From Caldilineaceae bacterium (lineage in GTDB: Bacteria > Chloroflexota > Anaerolineae > Caldilineales > Caldilineaceae), in assembly GCA_019637695.1 (NCBI GenBank), contig JAHBVG010000029.1, forward strand, positions 1-64,000: a stretch of DNA of 64,000 nt. The letters run 5' to 3'. The translations under genes and the position numbers were made by a program. Each line of letters starts with the position of its first letter. The first letter of the stretch is position 1. The notes beneath the pieces were generated by a model. That model did not search any database, was not told the origin of the DNA, and saw nothing but the letters and a program-made list of their open reading frames with translations. Positions 42,091-54,081 of the stretch are shown here, piece by piece.

Positions 42091-42873
42091 TTAAACGCCG
42101 CTCTCCAGCCACCCCAGCGTACGCGAAAGCTCCTGGGCATGTTGAGCGATCAGGCCGGTCAATTCGTCCATCTGCCCGTTGAGCAACCTTTCGGTGGGGA
42201 TGCCGATGCTCATGGCCGCGATCACCTCGCCGCTGTGATCGCGCACAGGCGCTGCCACACAGCGCACCCCTGCCGTCGATTCCTCAATATCATAGGCGTA
42301 TCCCTGTCGGCGCACAGGTTCCAGGCGTGCAAGCAGGTCCTCAAGGTCATGCGCCGCATTGACAGTTCCCTGCCCAAAGCCATAGTCAGCATAGAGCGAG
42401 CGCAGGGTTGACTCATCCAACTGGGCCAACAGCACTTTGCCCACGGCTGTGATATGGGCGGGCATGCGCGTGCCCACCTTTGCCACCAGCCGTACAGAGT
42501 AAGAACCTTCCTGCTTTGCCAGATAGACTACATCCCTGTGGTCGAGGATAACCAGCTTGACGGTCTCACCGCAGAGCGCCACCAGCCGTCGCGCCTGTTC
42601 ATAAAAGGCCGGAACCAGGTGGACCTGGTTCAAATACGCATTGCCAAGTTCAAAGATTGCGACACCCAGCCGGTAGGTCTTGTAATGCAGATCTTTCTGA
42701 ACCAGGCCATGCGTTTGCAAAGTTGCCAATGTGTTGTAGATCGTACTGCGCGAGCCGCCTGTAAGTTTACTCAACTCAGAGAGCGTCAGCGGGCGCTCCG
42801 CCTGGGCCATCGCGCGCAACAAGGAGATTGCACGATCGACTGCCGGTACAATTGTAGTTGGCTCACCATCCAT
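42091..42873 (-). CDS. IclR-family transcription regulator
   Basis: 260 residues. N-terminal winged helix-turn-helix (about 10-70: AISLLRAMAQ, LTLSELSKLTGGSRSTIYNT), then the IclR effector domain (VRLVAKVGTRMPAHITAVGKVLLAQ; GYAYDIEESTAGVRCVAAPV). IclR proteins respond to organic acids or sugar-acid intermediates and usually control the adjacent catabolic operon. It is transcribed in the same direction, 67 bases ahead of the binding-protein gene, and probably controls the 31.5-42 kb locus and possibly itself. Confidence 0.93.
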   Translation of the reverse strand: MDGEPTTIVPAVDRAISLLRAMAQAERPLTLSELSKLTGGSRSTIYNTLATLQTHGLVQKDLHYKTYRLGVAIFELGNAYLNQVHLVPAFYEQARRLVALCGETVKLVILDHRDVVYLAKQEGSYSVRLVAKVGTRMPAHITAVGKVLLAQLDESTLRSLYADYGFGQGTVNAAHDLEDLLARLEPVRRQGYAYDIEESTAGVRCVAAPVRDHSGEVIAAMSIGIPTERLLNGQMDELTGLIAQHAQELSRTLGWLESGV

Positions 42874-43211
42874 AGGATTTCAAGAGCCTTTGACACGTTT
42901 TATAAGGGTTATGGTTAGGGGGAGAATGTTCAGATGACAGAACATTATTCTGTATGCTGAAACTAAGGCCATCATATATGCACAGACGGCCTTTGTCAAG
43001 AGGGAATTTTACTAGGAGGATTGGTGATCAGGGATTGGGGACTGGGATAAGATGACAAGGTGAAGCATGGTGAAAAGTGAGAAGGGTGAAGTTTGAAAGG
43101 AAAATGCGAGATTCATTTCAACCTTCAATTGCAAACCTCTAACTTGCAATCACCGCCGCCATTCCGCATTCATCATTCCGCATTGAGTACGCCTGCCACC
43201 TGCAAGCTCTC
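42874..43211. repeat. Word-repeat region upstream of the IclR gene
   Basis: This 338-base gap has no gene. It contains GGGATTGGGGACTGGG (43031-43046), TTGCAATC/TGCAAACC words, CCGCATTCATCATTCCGCATT (43157-43177 area), and a TGCCACCTGCAAGC word. Left of it, 42874-43015 is AT-richer and should contain the IclR promoter. The CATTCCGCATT word also occurs at about 33207 and 60867. Confidence 0.6.
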
Positions 43212-44162
43212 TCAGCGCCGTCGATCCCAGACTTCGGGGTTGCAGATGTCCTTGGGTCGCTGGCCGGAAAAGAATTCGATCAGCCGATCCACGGCCATCT
43301 GCTCAATGCGGGTGCGGCCTTCGGCGGTGAGCGAGGCCGTGTGCGGCGTCACCAAAATGTTGGGATGGCTGCGCAAGGGCGAATCGACAAGCGCCGGTTC
43401 GGGATCGAAGACATCCAGAGCGACGCCGGCCAGTTTGCGCCCATTGACGGCCTCCAAAACCGCGATTTCATCCACCAATGGACCGCGCGCCACGTTGATC
43501 AGATAGGCGCCGTCCTTCATGCGGGCGATGCTTTCACGGTTGATCATGCGATAGGTTTCGGGGATGGCGGGCGCGTGCAGGCTGAGGAAGTCGGCCTCGG
43601 CGATCACCTCAGCCTGGGAGCGCAGGCTGACGCCCATCGCTTCGGCCTGTTCCGCTGAGATAAAGGGATCGCTGCCGATGACGCGCATTCCCAGCCCTGC
43701 ACCGCAGATCTGCGCCACGCGGCGGCCAATCCGCCCCAGGCCGACCAGCCCCAGCGTCTTCCCCTGCACCTCTGTCCCCACGAGCAGGCTGCGCGGGCCA
43801 AACTTTCCCTCGGCCATGTTGGCGTCCCCCTGTTTGATGCGCTTGGCGAGGGCCAACAACATAGCGACGGCGTGTTCGGCGGTCGATTCGGTCGGACCAT
43901 CGGGGGTATTGCAGATAACAACGCCGTGGGCGGTGGCATCCGCCAGGTTGACGTTGTCGATACCGATGCCGGTGCGGGTGACAATGCGCAGGTTGGGCAG
44001 TTGCTCAAAGAGCGCCGCATTGTATTGGATCCCCGACGAGGCGAGGATGGCCTGGGCCGGTTGCGCCGACGCCGGCGGGTAGAGCGCCGTGACCCCGGTC
44101 AGTTTATCTAAGGCATTGGACAACACGGGCACTTCGATCCAGACATGGGTGAGGCTGTTCAT
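43212..44162 (-). CDS. D-2-hydroxyacid dehydrogenase (SerA-like)
   Basis: 316 residues. NAD-binding GLVGLGRIGRR, catalytic Arg in LINVARGPLVDE, Glu in DVFDPEPAL, His in VTPHTASLT; the substrate end is TRTGIGIDNV. A GTG three bases earlier is also possible. It resembles the dehydrogenase at 31497 in layout but differs widely in sequence. It lies at the upstream border of the sugar-acid locus. NAD-linked oxidation of a hydroxy acid is expected. Confidence 0.88.
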   Translation of the reverse strand: MNSLTHVWIEVPVLSNALDKLTGVTALYPPASAQPAQAILASSGIQYNAALFEQLPNLRIVTRTGIGIDNVNLADATAHGVVICNTPDGPTESTAEHAVAMLLALAKRIKQGDANMAEGKFGPRSLLVGTEVQGKTLGLVGLGRIGRRVAQICGAGLGMRVIGSDPFISAEQAEAMGVSLRSQAEVIAEADFLSLHAPAIPETYRMINRESIARMKDGAYLINVARGPLVDEIAVLEAVNGRKLAGVALDVFDPEPALVDSPLRSHPNILVTPHTASLTAEGRTRIEQMAVDRLIEFFSGQRPKDICNPEVWDRRR

Positions 44163-44361
44163 CACGGGCTATCTTTCAAGGTGGGGAAGGTCGAAACGAT
44201 ATGCCAGCATTGTAGCGTAGCCAACGTTTAGGGGCAATTTAGGAAACCAACATGGTTGGTCTTCGTTCCTGCTGTGACATTTGATGGAGCGGCATCACAA
44301 CAATCCTCGGCTGTTGTTGCGAATCGATTCACGTAAACTGGAGTTGAAAGGAGAGGTTCAG

Positions 44362-44652
44362 ATGTTGACTATGAGACCCAATCTACATCGCCGCTCACAT
44401 ACCTTATTGGGGATTCTTCGCATCAGTAGCATGGCCGCCTGCGGCACTCTGGTGGGCCTGGCCTTTGGCATCGTCGCCCAAAATTTGCTCATTGGGCTGA
44501 TCCTGGGGATAGGTATCGGCGCGGGCACGGGTGCAGCTATCGAACAACACGAAGAGGATCGGGTAGATCTCGATCAGATCCTATGGGCTGCCACACCGCT
44601 GCTGGTCTTCGCCCTCATCACCCTCATCTTTTGGATCCAACGCTTGCGTTAA
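44362..44652 (+). CDS. Small two-to-three-span membrane protein
   Basis: 96 residues with a basic N-terminus (RPNLHRRSHT), a glycine-rich span pair (GTLVGLAFGIVAQNLLIGLILGIGIGAG, written here in part) and a final span near LLVFALITLIFW. The GxxxG-like glycines suggest tight helix packing. AAAGGAGAGG precedes ATG 44362. The next gene starts 27 bases on and is also a membrane protein, so they form a pair. No family recognised. Confidence 0.65.
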   Translation: MLTMRPNLHRRSHTLLGILRISSMAACGTLVGLAFGIVAQNLLIGLILGIGIGAGTGAAIEQHEEDRVDLDQILWAATPLLVFALITLIFWIQRLR

Positions 44653-44679
44653 CCATCTTTAGACAAGGAGTGTTCAATT

Positions 44680-45237
44680 ATGCTCTCCCCCTCGCCGTCA
44701 TCCACCCTAAAACCACAAGAGCAACATCCACCCATCTACAGCAAAACTGTTCCGCCCGCCGAGTCTGTGATGGAGATCATCGGCCTCAGCATCACCATTG
44801 GCATCTTCAACGCGCCCTCAACATGGATCAAGTTGATCCACGACATTGCCGGGCCAACGGTGTTTGTCCCCATTTTTTCGGCAGAGTTGCAGAGCCATCT
44901 GCCCATGCTCAACCTCTTTTGGGGGCTGGCGCTGACGCTGGCCTTTGTGCGACTCTATTATCAGCGGCGTGCGCCGGGTATCCTCATTGCTGAGATTTTG
45001 ATGATTTTGTTCGGCATGCAGATCGCCTTCAGCCTGCTGATGAGCGGTCCGCTACTGGCGCTCGATCACGAATGGATCACGGCGCAGGAGATCTCGTCGC
45101 TGCTCGTCTCCACGTGGAGCAGCCTGCTCGATGTGATCAATCTGGTGGTCAAACTGGCGATTGGCCTGGGGATCTTCGGCTCACTCGTGTCGCTAGTGCA
45201 GAAGGGGATCGAGTTGGTGCGCGCGGTGCAGAGGTAA
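44680..45237 (+). CDS. Membrane protein of unknown function
   Basis: 185 residues with four hydrophobic segments (about 30-55, 73-93, 98-123 and 145-175). The first 25 residues are Pro/Ser-rich. AAGGAG lies before ATG 44680. I do not recognise a family. It is co-directional with the small membrane protein upstream and followed by a hairpin at 45265-45287, so the two genes are one transcription unit. Confidence 0.65.
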   Translation: MLSPSPSSTLKPQEQHPPIYSKTVPPAESVMEIIGLSITIGIFNAPSTWIKLIHDIAGPTVFVPIFSAELQSHLPMLNLFWGLALTLAFVRLYYQRRAPGILIAEILMILFGMQIAFSLLMSGPLLALDHEWITAQEISSLLVSTWSSLLDVINLVVKLAIGLGIFGSLVSLVQKGIELVRAVQR

Positions 45238-45264
45238 AAAGTCAAGATATCCCTTCGGTTACAG

Positions 45265-45287
45265 ATCAGGATTAGTATAATCCTGAT
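45265..45287 (+). terminator. Hairpin after the membrane protein pair
   Basis: ATCAGGATTA (45265-45274) and its exact complement (45278-45287) flank a three-base loop, followed by TTGTATTTT. Its place 28 bases after a stop codon fits a rho-independent terminator, although the stem is AT-rich. Confidence 0.65.
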
Positions 45288-45366
45288 TTGTATTTTAAAG
45301 GATGACAGCCGCGCCACGGCTCGTCATCTCGATATTCTACGCCAGTTCTGAGTGATCCGCCGCTAG

Positions 45367-45549
45367 GTGACTGTGGGCTTGAGCATCCTGGTCGATTTGC
45401 AGCGCAAAGTGCAGATTCTAAGAGCAGAAGGGCAGTGGCAGCAGATCCACCACGCGCTCTTTTCTAAAAGTGGGTTCACTCCAGAGTTTAGCGGTCTGGC
45501 CAGCAAAGAGGGGATACTGGTGGAAGCGACTGATCTGGTGAAGTCATGA
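45367..45549 (+). pseudogene. Possible C-terminal remnant of an ATPase-linked nuclease-like protein
   Basis: A 60-codon reading frame preceded immediately by a stop. EGQWQQIHHALFSKSGFTPEF and GILVEATDLV resemble the end of bacterial/archaeal ATPases with a DUF234-type nuclease-like tail, where HY.LFSKSGFT is common. The expected ATPase part is absent, and upstream sequence in all frames lacks it. No good ribosome site is seen. I treat it as a gene fragment; the match is from memory and weak. Confidence 0.4.
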
Positions 45550-45583
45550 ACTGGGATTACCGTTACGAGAAATGGCAGATAGC

Positions 45584-45626
45584 TTGGTGACGGCATAGGA
45601 TGAGGCTCATCCTATGCCGTCACCAA
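45584..45626. terminator. 43-base perfect palindrome after the giant exoprotein gene
   Basis: TTGGTGACGGCATAGGATGAG (21 bases, shown complete) at 45584-45604 is followed, after one base, by its exact complement at 45606-45626. It lies 12 bases beyond the stop of the minus-strand exoprotein gene and faces the remnant ORF, so it can stop both strands. A perfect 21-base arm is longer than most terminators. Confidence 0.75.
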
Positions 45627-45637
45627 AACGGGCAGCA

Positions 45638-48600
45638 CTACTTACCACGTTCAATCGCAGGGAGAAAGATCCCGTACCCCAACCTCCAGGTAAGGAGAGA
45701 GGATCGATTGGCAAGCGTATCGTCGGCAAAGACATAGATGAGCGGCGACTGGGCCACGTTCACCAGGAGGGGCGCTGTATACTCCTGGTACTGCTGCCCA
45801 TCCAGCGAATAATAGGTACGCGCAACTGCCGTATCATCAACCGTGGAGATTGTCACCTGCACGCCCACGCTCTGGAATACGGTAGATACCGTTACTGTTG
45901 GCGGAGTGGTATCGGCGGCCAGCGGACCGGTGACGGAGACGGTCGGTTGGACCTCGGTCTCTGCAACACCGTCGCCGGTGCTGTCGTAGCGCAGCGGCTG
46001 TAGCCCCTGTGGTGTCAGGGTAAGCGTGGTGGTGACGTTGGGCGGCAGTTCCAGGTCCTGGTAGCGCACAGCCTGGGTGACCGTTTCCCCTTCACGGGTC
46101 AGTTCGATATAGAGTGGAATCTCGCCACTGCGGAAGGTCGTCGTATAGACGTCATCGGTGGGCAGGATAAGCATGAAAGAGCGTTCGCCCAGAGGATAGT
46201 AGCTGCTACTGGGGATAGTCTCGATGATATAGGTATCGCTAATGACGCCGGTGACGTTGCCTGCCGAATCGGTGGCTGTTGCCCATTCGGCTCCGACCAC
46301 CGTCAGGTAGTAGGCAGGTTCTACGGCGGCGAGTGATTCACTGCTGGCGACAGCGTTTCCAGCCGCGCCCACCGTGATAACCGCCGGACAGGTCTCGCCG
46401 TTCAATATCTTGAGGAGGCATTCCTGCACTTGACTGCTGTGGGTCATCTCTAGATGTTCGGCTTGTTTGTCGTACTCTTTCCCAGTTGAACGCACCTCGT
46501 GAATTGTGATATTGCCGCCGCTCGGCGATTGCCCAGCAAGCGCACGGCGGGCGCTGATAGGCGGCACAGTGCCATCCCCCTGGGTGAAGCTAAGGTTAAA
46601 GGAGTGGTCTGCCCATTTGCAGCCGCCCAGAGTGATGGAGAACAGACAGTACTTTGTCGCTGTGACGTGCGAAATGGTGTTACGCTGATTTTGAATCCCC
46701 ATGATGTAGTGGTATTCCACATCCGTCGGAACTTGTGACCAGTTATCTTGACCCATTCGCTCATGGAATGTCTGGCCGTTGCTCCCCGGTTTTGTCGTAT
46801 CGCCATCCTGTCTATCAAGTGGGTAACGACTATTGAGCATATTCACCAGCGCATCATAATCGTATGTTTCGCGGTCTCCGTTTTGCCCGTTGATGTCCCA
46901 ACCTACTTCTGCAAACGGACACTTTCCACCATTAAGCTGACAGTACATTCGACTGGGAATTAGCTCATGGGCACCTGCAAAGTGTGCGACGAGTGTGCGC
47001 AGTTCGTCCTTGCTAATCATCGCCAGATGCTTCAAATTACTACCCAAGAAGTCGCCATTTTCCAGGACGTTGAGCATCTTGGGCGCGCCCAGCCAGGGTG
47101 TACCGACGGTGATGAGCTTATTCACATGGTGGTCTTGTAGGTTATCTAGAATATAGCGCCTCGCTACCAGCCCGCCCATACTCTGGGCAATGATGTTGAT
47201 CTGGCTATCTGGGTAGTAACTGTGGATACATTCGACATGCTTTTTAAGCAACTGGGCTGATGTGGCATTGCTGTGTCGCCAATCATAGGGAAAGACAAAC
47301 AGGGTTGGGAAGGTGGTAATGGGATTGGACAGGCTGGCGCTACACAAGAAGGAAGATGTTCCTACTGGCGCTAACGGATGCTCTAGATATCTCCCTTCAT
47401 CTGGATTCGTAAGAAAACTGAGCAAAGGTTCATAGAATTTGAGTGGCTTATAGAACCCAATACCCAGTTCCCGTATAGCATCGGATGCTCTTACATTTGG
47501 ATTTGACTGATTGGGGCGTAGTGAGAGTTTTGAATGGTCGGCAAAGCGTGCGGGACCAGGCCAGACGTTACTCCACGCAGCCAGGTTGTCCTGCGCGTCT
47601 AGAAAACTGCCTGCAACCCCAGGCACGAAGACCACCGGCGTGCGCACGGCCACAAAGTCATAGCTCTGCGGATTCTCTTGAGGAATGATAACTTTATGCC
47701 GCCCGTTCGCTACACCGGTGGAGAAAGCCCATCCCTCTTTCTGAGCAGTCAAAAGGTACTCGCCAGGAGGCAGATCTGGAAAGCTATAGCGTCCTTCGGC
47801 GTTGGTGGTCGTGCTATAGACCCCTCCTGCCCAAACGGTGACGGCGGACAACGTCTCTCTATTGGGGTGAGTGATTTTGCCAGAAATGAAGGAAGTACTC
47901 TGCGCCTCCATCGTCAGCTTCACCACAAAGACGTCTCCGTTGCCGTTGTAGGTGGTATCGAAAGCGCCGACGGTGGTAGGAAAGTTGCTGGACTCTGTGT
48001 AGCCTGTGATGTAGGCTGCGCCGCTGCCATCCACGGCGATACTGATGCCAGAGTCATAACTGCTGCCGCCCAGGAAGGTAGCGTAGGCCAGTGCAGTCCC
48101 CGCTGGATTCAGTTTCGCCACGAAAGCGTCCCCGCTGCCGTTGTAGGTGGTATCAAAAGCACCGGGGGTGGCGGGAAAGTCGTTGGACCAAGTCTGACCT
48201 GCAACATAGGCAGCGCCGCTGTAATCCACAGCGATACCACGACCATAGTCATGACCATTATGATCACTACTAACACCCAGAAAGGTGGAGTAGACCAGTA
48301 ATGTCCCTGTTGGATTCAGTTTCGCCACGAAAGCGTCCCCACTGGCATTGTAGGTGGGATCAAAAGTACCGGAGGTGGTGGGAAAGTCACCGGAATTTGT
48401 GTGCCCTGTGACATAGGCAGCGCCACTCCCATCCACAGCGATGGCATAGCTGATGTCCACATTGCTGCCGCCTAGGAAGGTGGAGTAGACCAGCGATGTT
48501 CCTGCTGGATTCAACTTCACCACGAAGGCATCAAGGTAACCGTCATCGTTACGGGTGGTATCGAAAGCATCAGGGGTAGTAGGAAAATCGCCGGAACTGG

Positions 48601-50092
48601 CGGACCCTGTGACATAGGTAGCGCCACTTCCATCCACAGCGATGGCATGGACATAATCGTGACTACTGCCCCCTAGGAAGGTGGAATAGACCAGTGATGT
48701 TCCTGCTGGATTCAGCTTCACTACGAAGAGATCGCCGTAACCATTATTGTTGTAGGTGTTGTCGAAGGCGCCAGGGGTGGTGGGAAAGTCCCTAGACACT
48801 GCCAAACCTGTGACATAGGCAGCCCCATTCCTATCCACGGCAATAGCATTGCCGTAGTCATCACCATGACCACCTAGGAAGGTGGCGTAGGCCAGAGATG
48901 TCCCGTTTGGAACGAGCTTCACCACGAAAGCATCCCCGCTGCCATTGTGGGTGGTATCAAGGGCACCGGGTGTAGTGGGGAAGTCGCTGGAAGTGGTGAC
49001 ACCCGTGACGTAGGCAGCGCCGCTACCATCTACAGCGATACCTCTGCTACCAGCACCGCCTAGGAAGGTTGCGTAGACCAGCGTTGTCCCCTCTAGGTTT
49101 AGCTTCACCACGAAAGCGTCTCTATCATTACTATGGGTGATGAAGGCACCAGGGGTGGTGGGAAAGTCGCTGGACAAGGTATTACTTGTAACGTAGGCGG
49201 CCCCAGTTCCAGATACGTCGATGCCATAGTCCCATCCCAACTCCTGATTACTGCCACCCAGGAAGGTGGCGTACGCCAGTGACGAGGCGGCGCGCGGGGC
49301 GGGGAGGGAGGCGCGGGCAGCGTGTACAAAAGGCTGGTGGATCTGGTTGCTGCCTACAATTGACGCAGCCGGGCCGCCGATCCCTTCCAGCCCCTGCACC
49401 AGGGGCAGGCTGTATTCACCTACGGCGGTAGCCAGATGCAGGGCATCCTCAGACAGGGCCAGACCCTCTGCTCCCTCCACTTGCAAGGTCACAGCCGATA
49501 GAGATGCGGAACTGACTCTGTCTGCGGCCAGCCGCCACGACCAGCGCCCACCTTCTCCGCTCACCTCCAGATCTAGACCTGGGTAGAGGTCCATGTAGCG
49601 CACGCCACCCCACACGGGCACGTCGGGCCGCCACTGCTCCGGGTCGTTGCCGATGAAGTACGACACCTTCGTCTCCAACCGCTCAAAGGGTTGCAGCCGC
49701 GCATGGGGACTGGCGCCCACAAACGAGAGCTTGAGATGGACACCCTGGCGTGGCGCAGACGCTGCATCCTCCACGGAGAAGGCGCGCGGCAGACGGCGTT
49801 CCATCTTAGTGTCGGGCTGCGTTCCTGGCGCCAGCAGCGTCACCCACAGGGCGTCGTCGGTCAACCAGAGCAGCCGATCCGCGCCGCGCACCTGAAAGCG
49901 CACCTCATCTGGAAACTGCCCCACGTTCTCGATGAACATAACCGAACCATCTGCCACAGAGAGTTCCTGTCTATCTTGCCTGATGTCTGGAACTGGAGAG
50001 TCGCCAGCCCACACATGGTGGCTGAACGAGGGAACGATGCTGCTTAAGACAAATATCAAGAGAATGAGAGCAGATCGATAGGCTATATGCAT
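45638..50092 (-). CDS. Giant secreted protein: SBBP propeller plus alpha/beta-hydrolase (lipase-like) domain
   Basis: 1484 residues. A signal peptide (MHIAYRSALILLIFVLSS) starts at ATG 50092; the in-frame start at 50155 would add 21 residues. Residues about 40-265 match the N-terminal domain that precedes SBBP repeats (FIENVGQFPDEVRFQV). Seven SBBP repeats follow (about 270-727), each with TFLGG, IAVDGSGAAYVTG, DFPTT.GAFD and GDAFVVKLN. Then a carboxypeptidase-regulatory-like domain (ISGKITHPNRETLSAVTV), and an LCAT/PGAP1-like hydrolase with VVFVPGVAG and nucleophile Ser971 in AQSMGG. The C-terminus is Ig-like and ends GIFLPAIERGK. Likely a surface or secreted lipase or esterase; substrate unknown. 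Confidence 0.88.
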   Translation of the reverse strand: MHIAYRSALILLIFVLSSIVPSFSHHVWAGDSPVPDIRQDRQELSVADGSVMFIENVGQFPDEVRFQVRGADRLLWLTDDALWVTLLAPGTQPDTKMERRLPRAFSVEDAASAPRQGVHLKLSFVGASPHARLQPFERLETKVSYFIGNDPEQWRPDVPVWGGVRYMDLYPGLDLEVSGEGGRWSWRLAADRVSSASLSAVTLQVEGAEGLALSEDALHLATAVGEYSLPLVQGLEGIGGPAASIVGSNQIHQPFVHAARASLPAPRAASSLAYATFLGGSNQELGWDYGIDVSGTGAAYVTSNTLSSDFPTTPGAFITHSNDRDAFVVKLNLEGTTLVYATFLGGAGSRGIAVDGSGAAYVTGVTTSSDFPTTPGALDTTHNGSGDAFVVKLVPNGTSLAYATFLGGHGDDYGNAIAVDRNGAAYVTGLAVSRDFPTTPGAFDNTYNNNGYGDLFVVKLNPAGTSLVYSTFLGGSSHDYVHAIAVDGSGATYVTGSASSGDFPTTPDAFDTTRNDDGYLDAFVVKLNPAGTSLVYSTFLGGSNVDISYAIAVDGSGAAYVTGHTNSGDFPTTSGTFDPTYNASGDAFVAKLNPTGTLLVYSTFLGVSSDHNGHDYGRGIAVDYSGAAYVAGQTWSNDFPATPGAFDTTYNGSGDAFVAKLNPAGTALAYATFLGGSSYDSGISIAVDGSGAAYITGYTESSNFPTTVGAFDTTYNGNGDVFVVKLTMEAQSTSFISGKITHPNRETLSAVTVWAGGVYSTTTNAEGRYSFPDLPPGEYLLTAQKEGWAFSTGVANGRHKVIIPQENPQSYDFVAVRTPVVFVPGVAGSFLDAQDNLAAWSNVWPGPARFADHSKLSLRPNQSNPNVRASDAIRELGIGFYKPLKFYEPLLSFLTNPDEGRYLEHPLAPVGTSSFLCSASLSNPITTFPTLFVFPYDWRHSNATSAQLLKKHVECIHSYYPDSQINIIAQSMGGLVARRYILDNLQDHHVNKLITVGTPWLGAPKMLNVLENGDFLGSNLKHLAMISKDELRTLVAHFAGAHELIPSRMYCQLNGGKCPFAEVGWDINGQNGDRETYDYDALVNMLNSRYPLDRQDGDTTKPGSNGQTFHERMGQDNWSQVPTDVEYHYIMGIQNQRNTISHVTATKYCLFSITLGGCKWADHSFNLSFTQGDGTVPPISARRALAGQSPSGGNITIHEVRSTGKEYDKQAEHLEMTHSSQVQECLLKILNGETCPAVITVGAAGNAVASSESLAAVEPAYYLTVVGAEWATATDSAGNVTGVISDTYIIETIPSSSYYPLGERSFMLILPTDDVYTTTFRSGEIPLYIELTREGETVTQAVRYQDLELPPNVTTTLTLTPQGLQPLRYDSTGDGVAETEVQPTVSVTGPLAADTTPPTVTVSTVFQSVGVQVTISTVDDTAVARTYYSLDGQQYQEYTAPLLVNVAQSPLIYVFADDTLANRSSLLTWRLGYGIFLPAIERGK

Positions 50093-50406
50093 ATGTACCG
50101 AATCCTTTTGTCTGGGAACTGCCTCTAGAAGCAGACAAGCGAAGAAGTAACCCACTCTGCAACATCTCAGCTAACAGAAAGATGTGCAGAGATACCTTGC
50201 GTCCCGAACAGAAAGCATACGTTAAAAACCTGATGACGATACCAGGAACTAGCCGCCTGTTAAAGGCGCGGCGGTAGAACGCGTACTTACGGAGTAGCTG
50301 GACTGCAACGATGAGGAGAGCGATAAAGGTATGGGGATACCTGTCCGGCTAGATGGAGTATACCGCAGGAAGAAGATCAAGACAACAAAGTTGATTCCCT
50401 ACTACC

Positions 50407-50688
50407 TCAACGCGATAGAGCCGTCTCCCCATCGAATATCTCCAATGCGTGGAGTGGAACTGTCTCTGTCTCACCGCGGGCGAGTTGCAATTTCACCTCG
50501 GAAGCGCGCAAGCGATCTTCTAAATCCTCAACCAGATCAAGCAAGGCATTCCACTTCTCAGGATCGACCAAAACCGCAGCAGCCCTGCCCTGTCGAGTCA
50601 GCAGTACAGGGGCATCTTTGAGATTATCAAAGATCTCCGCTTGATTACCGCGCAGATCGGTCACAGCGTAAGTCTTAGGGATGTGCAT
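50407..50688 (-). CDS. Phd/YefM-family antitoxin, solitary
   Basis: 93 residues: YAVTDLRGNQAEIFDNLKDAP is the Phd/YefM DNA-binding part, followed by VLLTRQGRAAAVLVDPEKWNAL and a helical tail. GGAG stands before ATG 50688. No RelE, Doc or PIN toxin follows within the next 250 bases on the same strand (the next thing downstream is the exoprotein's 5' region), so it is an orphan antitoxin or acts as a repressor. Confidence 0.85.
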   Translation of the reverse strand: MHIPKTYAVTDLRGNQAEIFDNLKDAPVLLTRQGRAAAVLVDPEKWNALLDLVEDLEDRLRASEVKLQLARGETETVPLHALEIFDGETALSR

Positions 50689-50883
50689 TGAACTCTCCTC
50701 AAACTAGACCAAACAGTTGCCATAATTACGGACGTTACTACGTACATAGTATCACTTCTTTCTTATGTTGTCATCCCGCTTTTTTCTCAAAATCACCCCA
50801 AACCTGCTAAACTACCAATTCACGATAGGTTTATCCGTGGCGCGCAGTGCGCCTCTGTGGTGGATGCACCAGGACAGGCAGCG

Positions 50884-53586
<2,703 letters not shown>

Positions 53587-53611
53587 GGTCGTTGAGGGTC
53601 AGGAGGTTGAA

Positions 53612-53821
53612 ATGCGGACGTTTTCAGCAGTAGTCGAACGTGATTCCGATACAGGATTGTACGTGGCCTATGTTCCCGGCTTTCCAGGCGCACACACTCA
53701 AGGCGAGAGCCTTGACGAGCTCCACGAGAACCTTCAGGAAGTCATTGAAATGTTATTGGAAGATGGCGATCCTGAACTTGTCACCGAGTTTGTGGGCATT
53801 CAGCAAGTCTCTGTGCAATAA
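53612..53821 (+). CDS. hicB: HicB-like antitoxin
   Basis: 69 residues: FSAVVERDSDTGLYVAYVPGFPGAHTQGESLDEL is the partial RNase H-like HicB fold, with the LDELHENLQEVIEMLLEDG helix. There is no C-terminal DNA-binding domain, as in the short HicB type. CAGGAGG precedes the ATG, 26 bases after the alaS stop. The HicA gene follows after 2 bases, order hicB-hicA. It neutralises HicA. Confidence 0.9.
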   Translation: MRTFSAVVERDSDTGLYVAYVPGFPGAHTQGESLDELHENLQEVIEMLLEDGDPELVTEFVGIQQVSVQ

Positions 53822-53823
53822 CA

Positions 53824-54048
53824 ATGGGTAACGTCCCTGTTCTTAAATCCAGCGAAGTCATCCAAATTCTTGAACGGATGGGGTTTGAAGAGATCCGGCA
53901 GCGAGGTTCTCATAGACAGTTCCGCCATCCAGATGGTCGCCAGACGACTGTTCCTGTTCACAAGGGACGAGACATAGCACCAACCCTCTTCCGACAGATA
54001 GCGAAAGATATCAATGTCACAATAGAGGAATTGCTATCCCACCGCTGA
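53824..54048 (+). CDS. hicA: HicA-like mRNA interferase toxin
   Basis: 74 residues of the YcfA/HicA double-stranded RNA-binding fold: SSEVIQILERMGFEEIRQRGSHRQFRHPDGRQTTVPVHKGRDI contains the catalytic His in GSHRQF, and TLFRQIAKDINVTIEELL is the C-terminal helix. It cleaves mRNA or tmRNA when not bound by HicB. Translationally coupled to hicB. The pair lies between alaS and its duplicated 3' end. Confidence 0.92.
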   Translation: MGNVPVLKSSEVIQILERMGFEEIRQRGSHRQFRHPDGRQTTVPVHKGRDIAPTLFRQIAKDINVTIEELLSHR

Positions 54049-54081
54049 TTGCTTTGTAACAGATAGTGCGTAATGTGGCTA

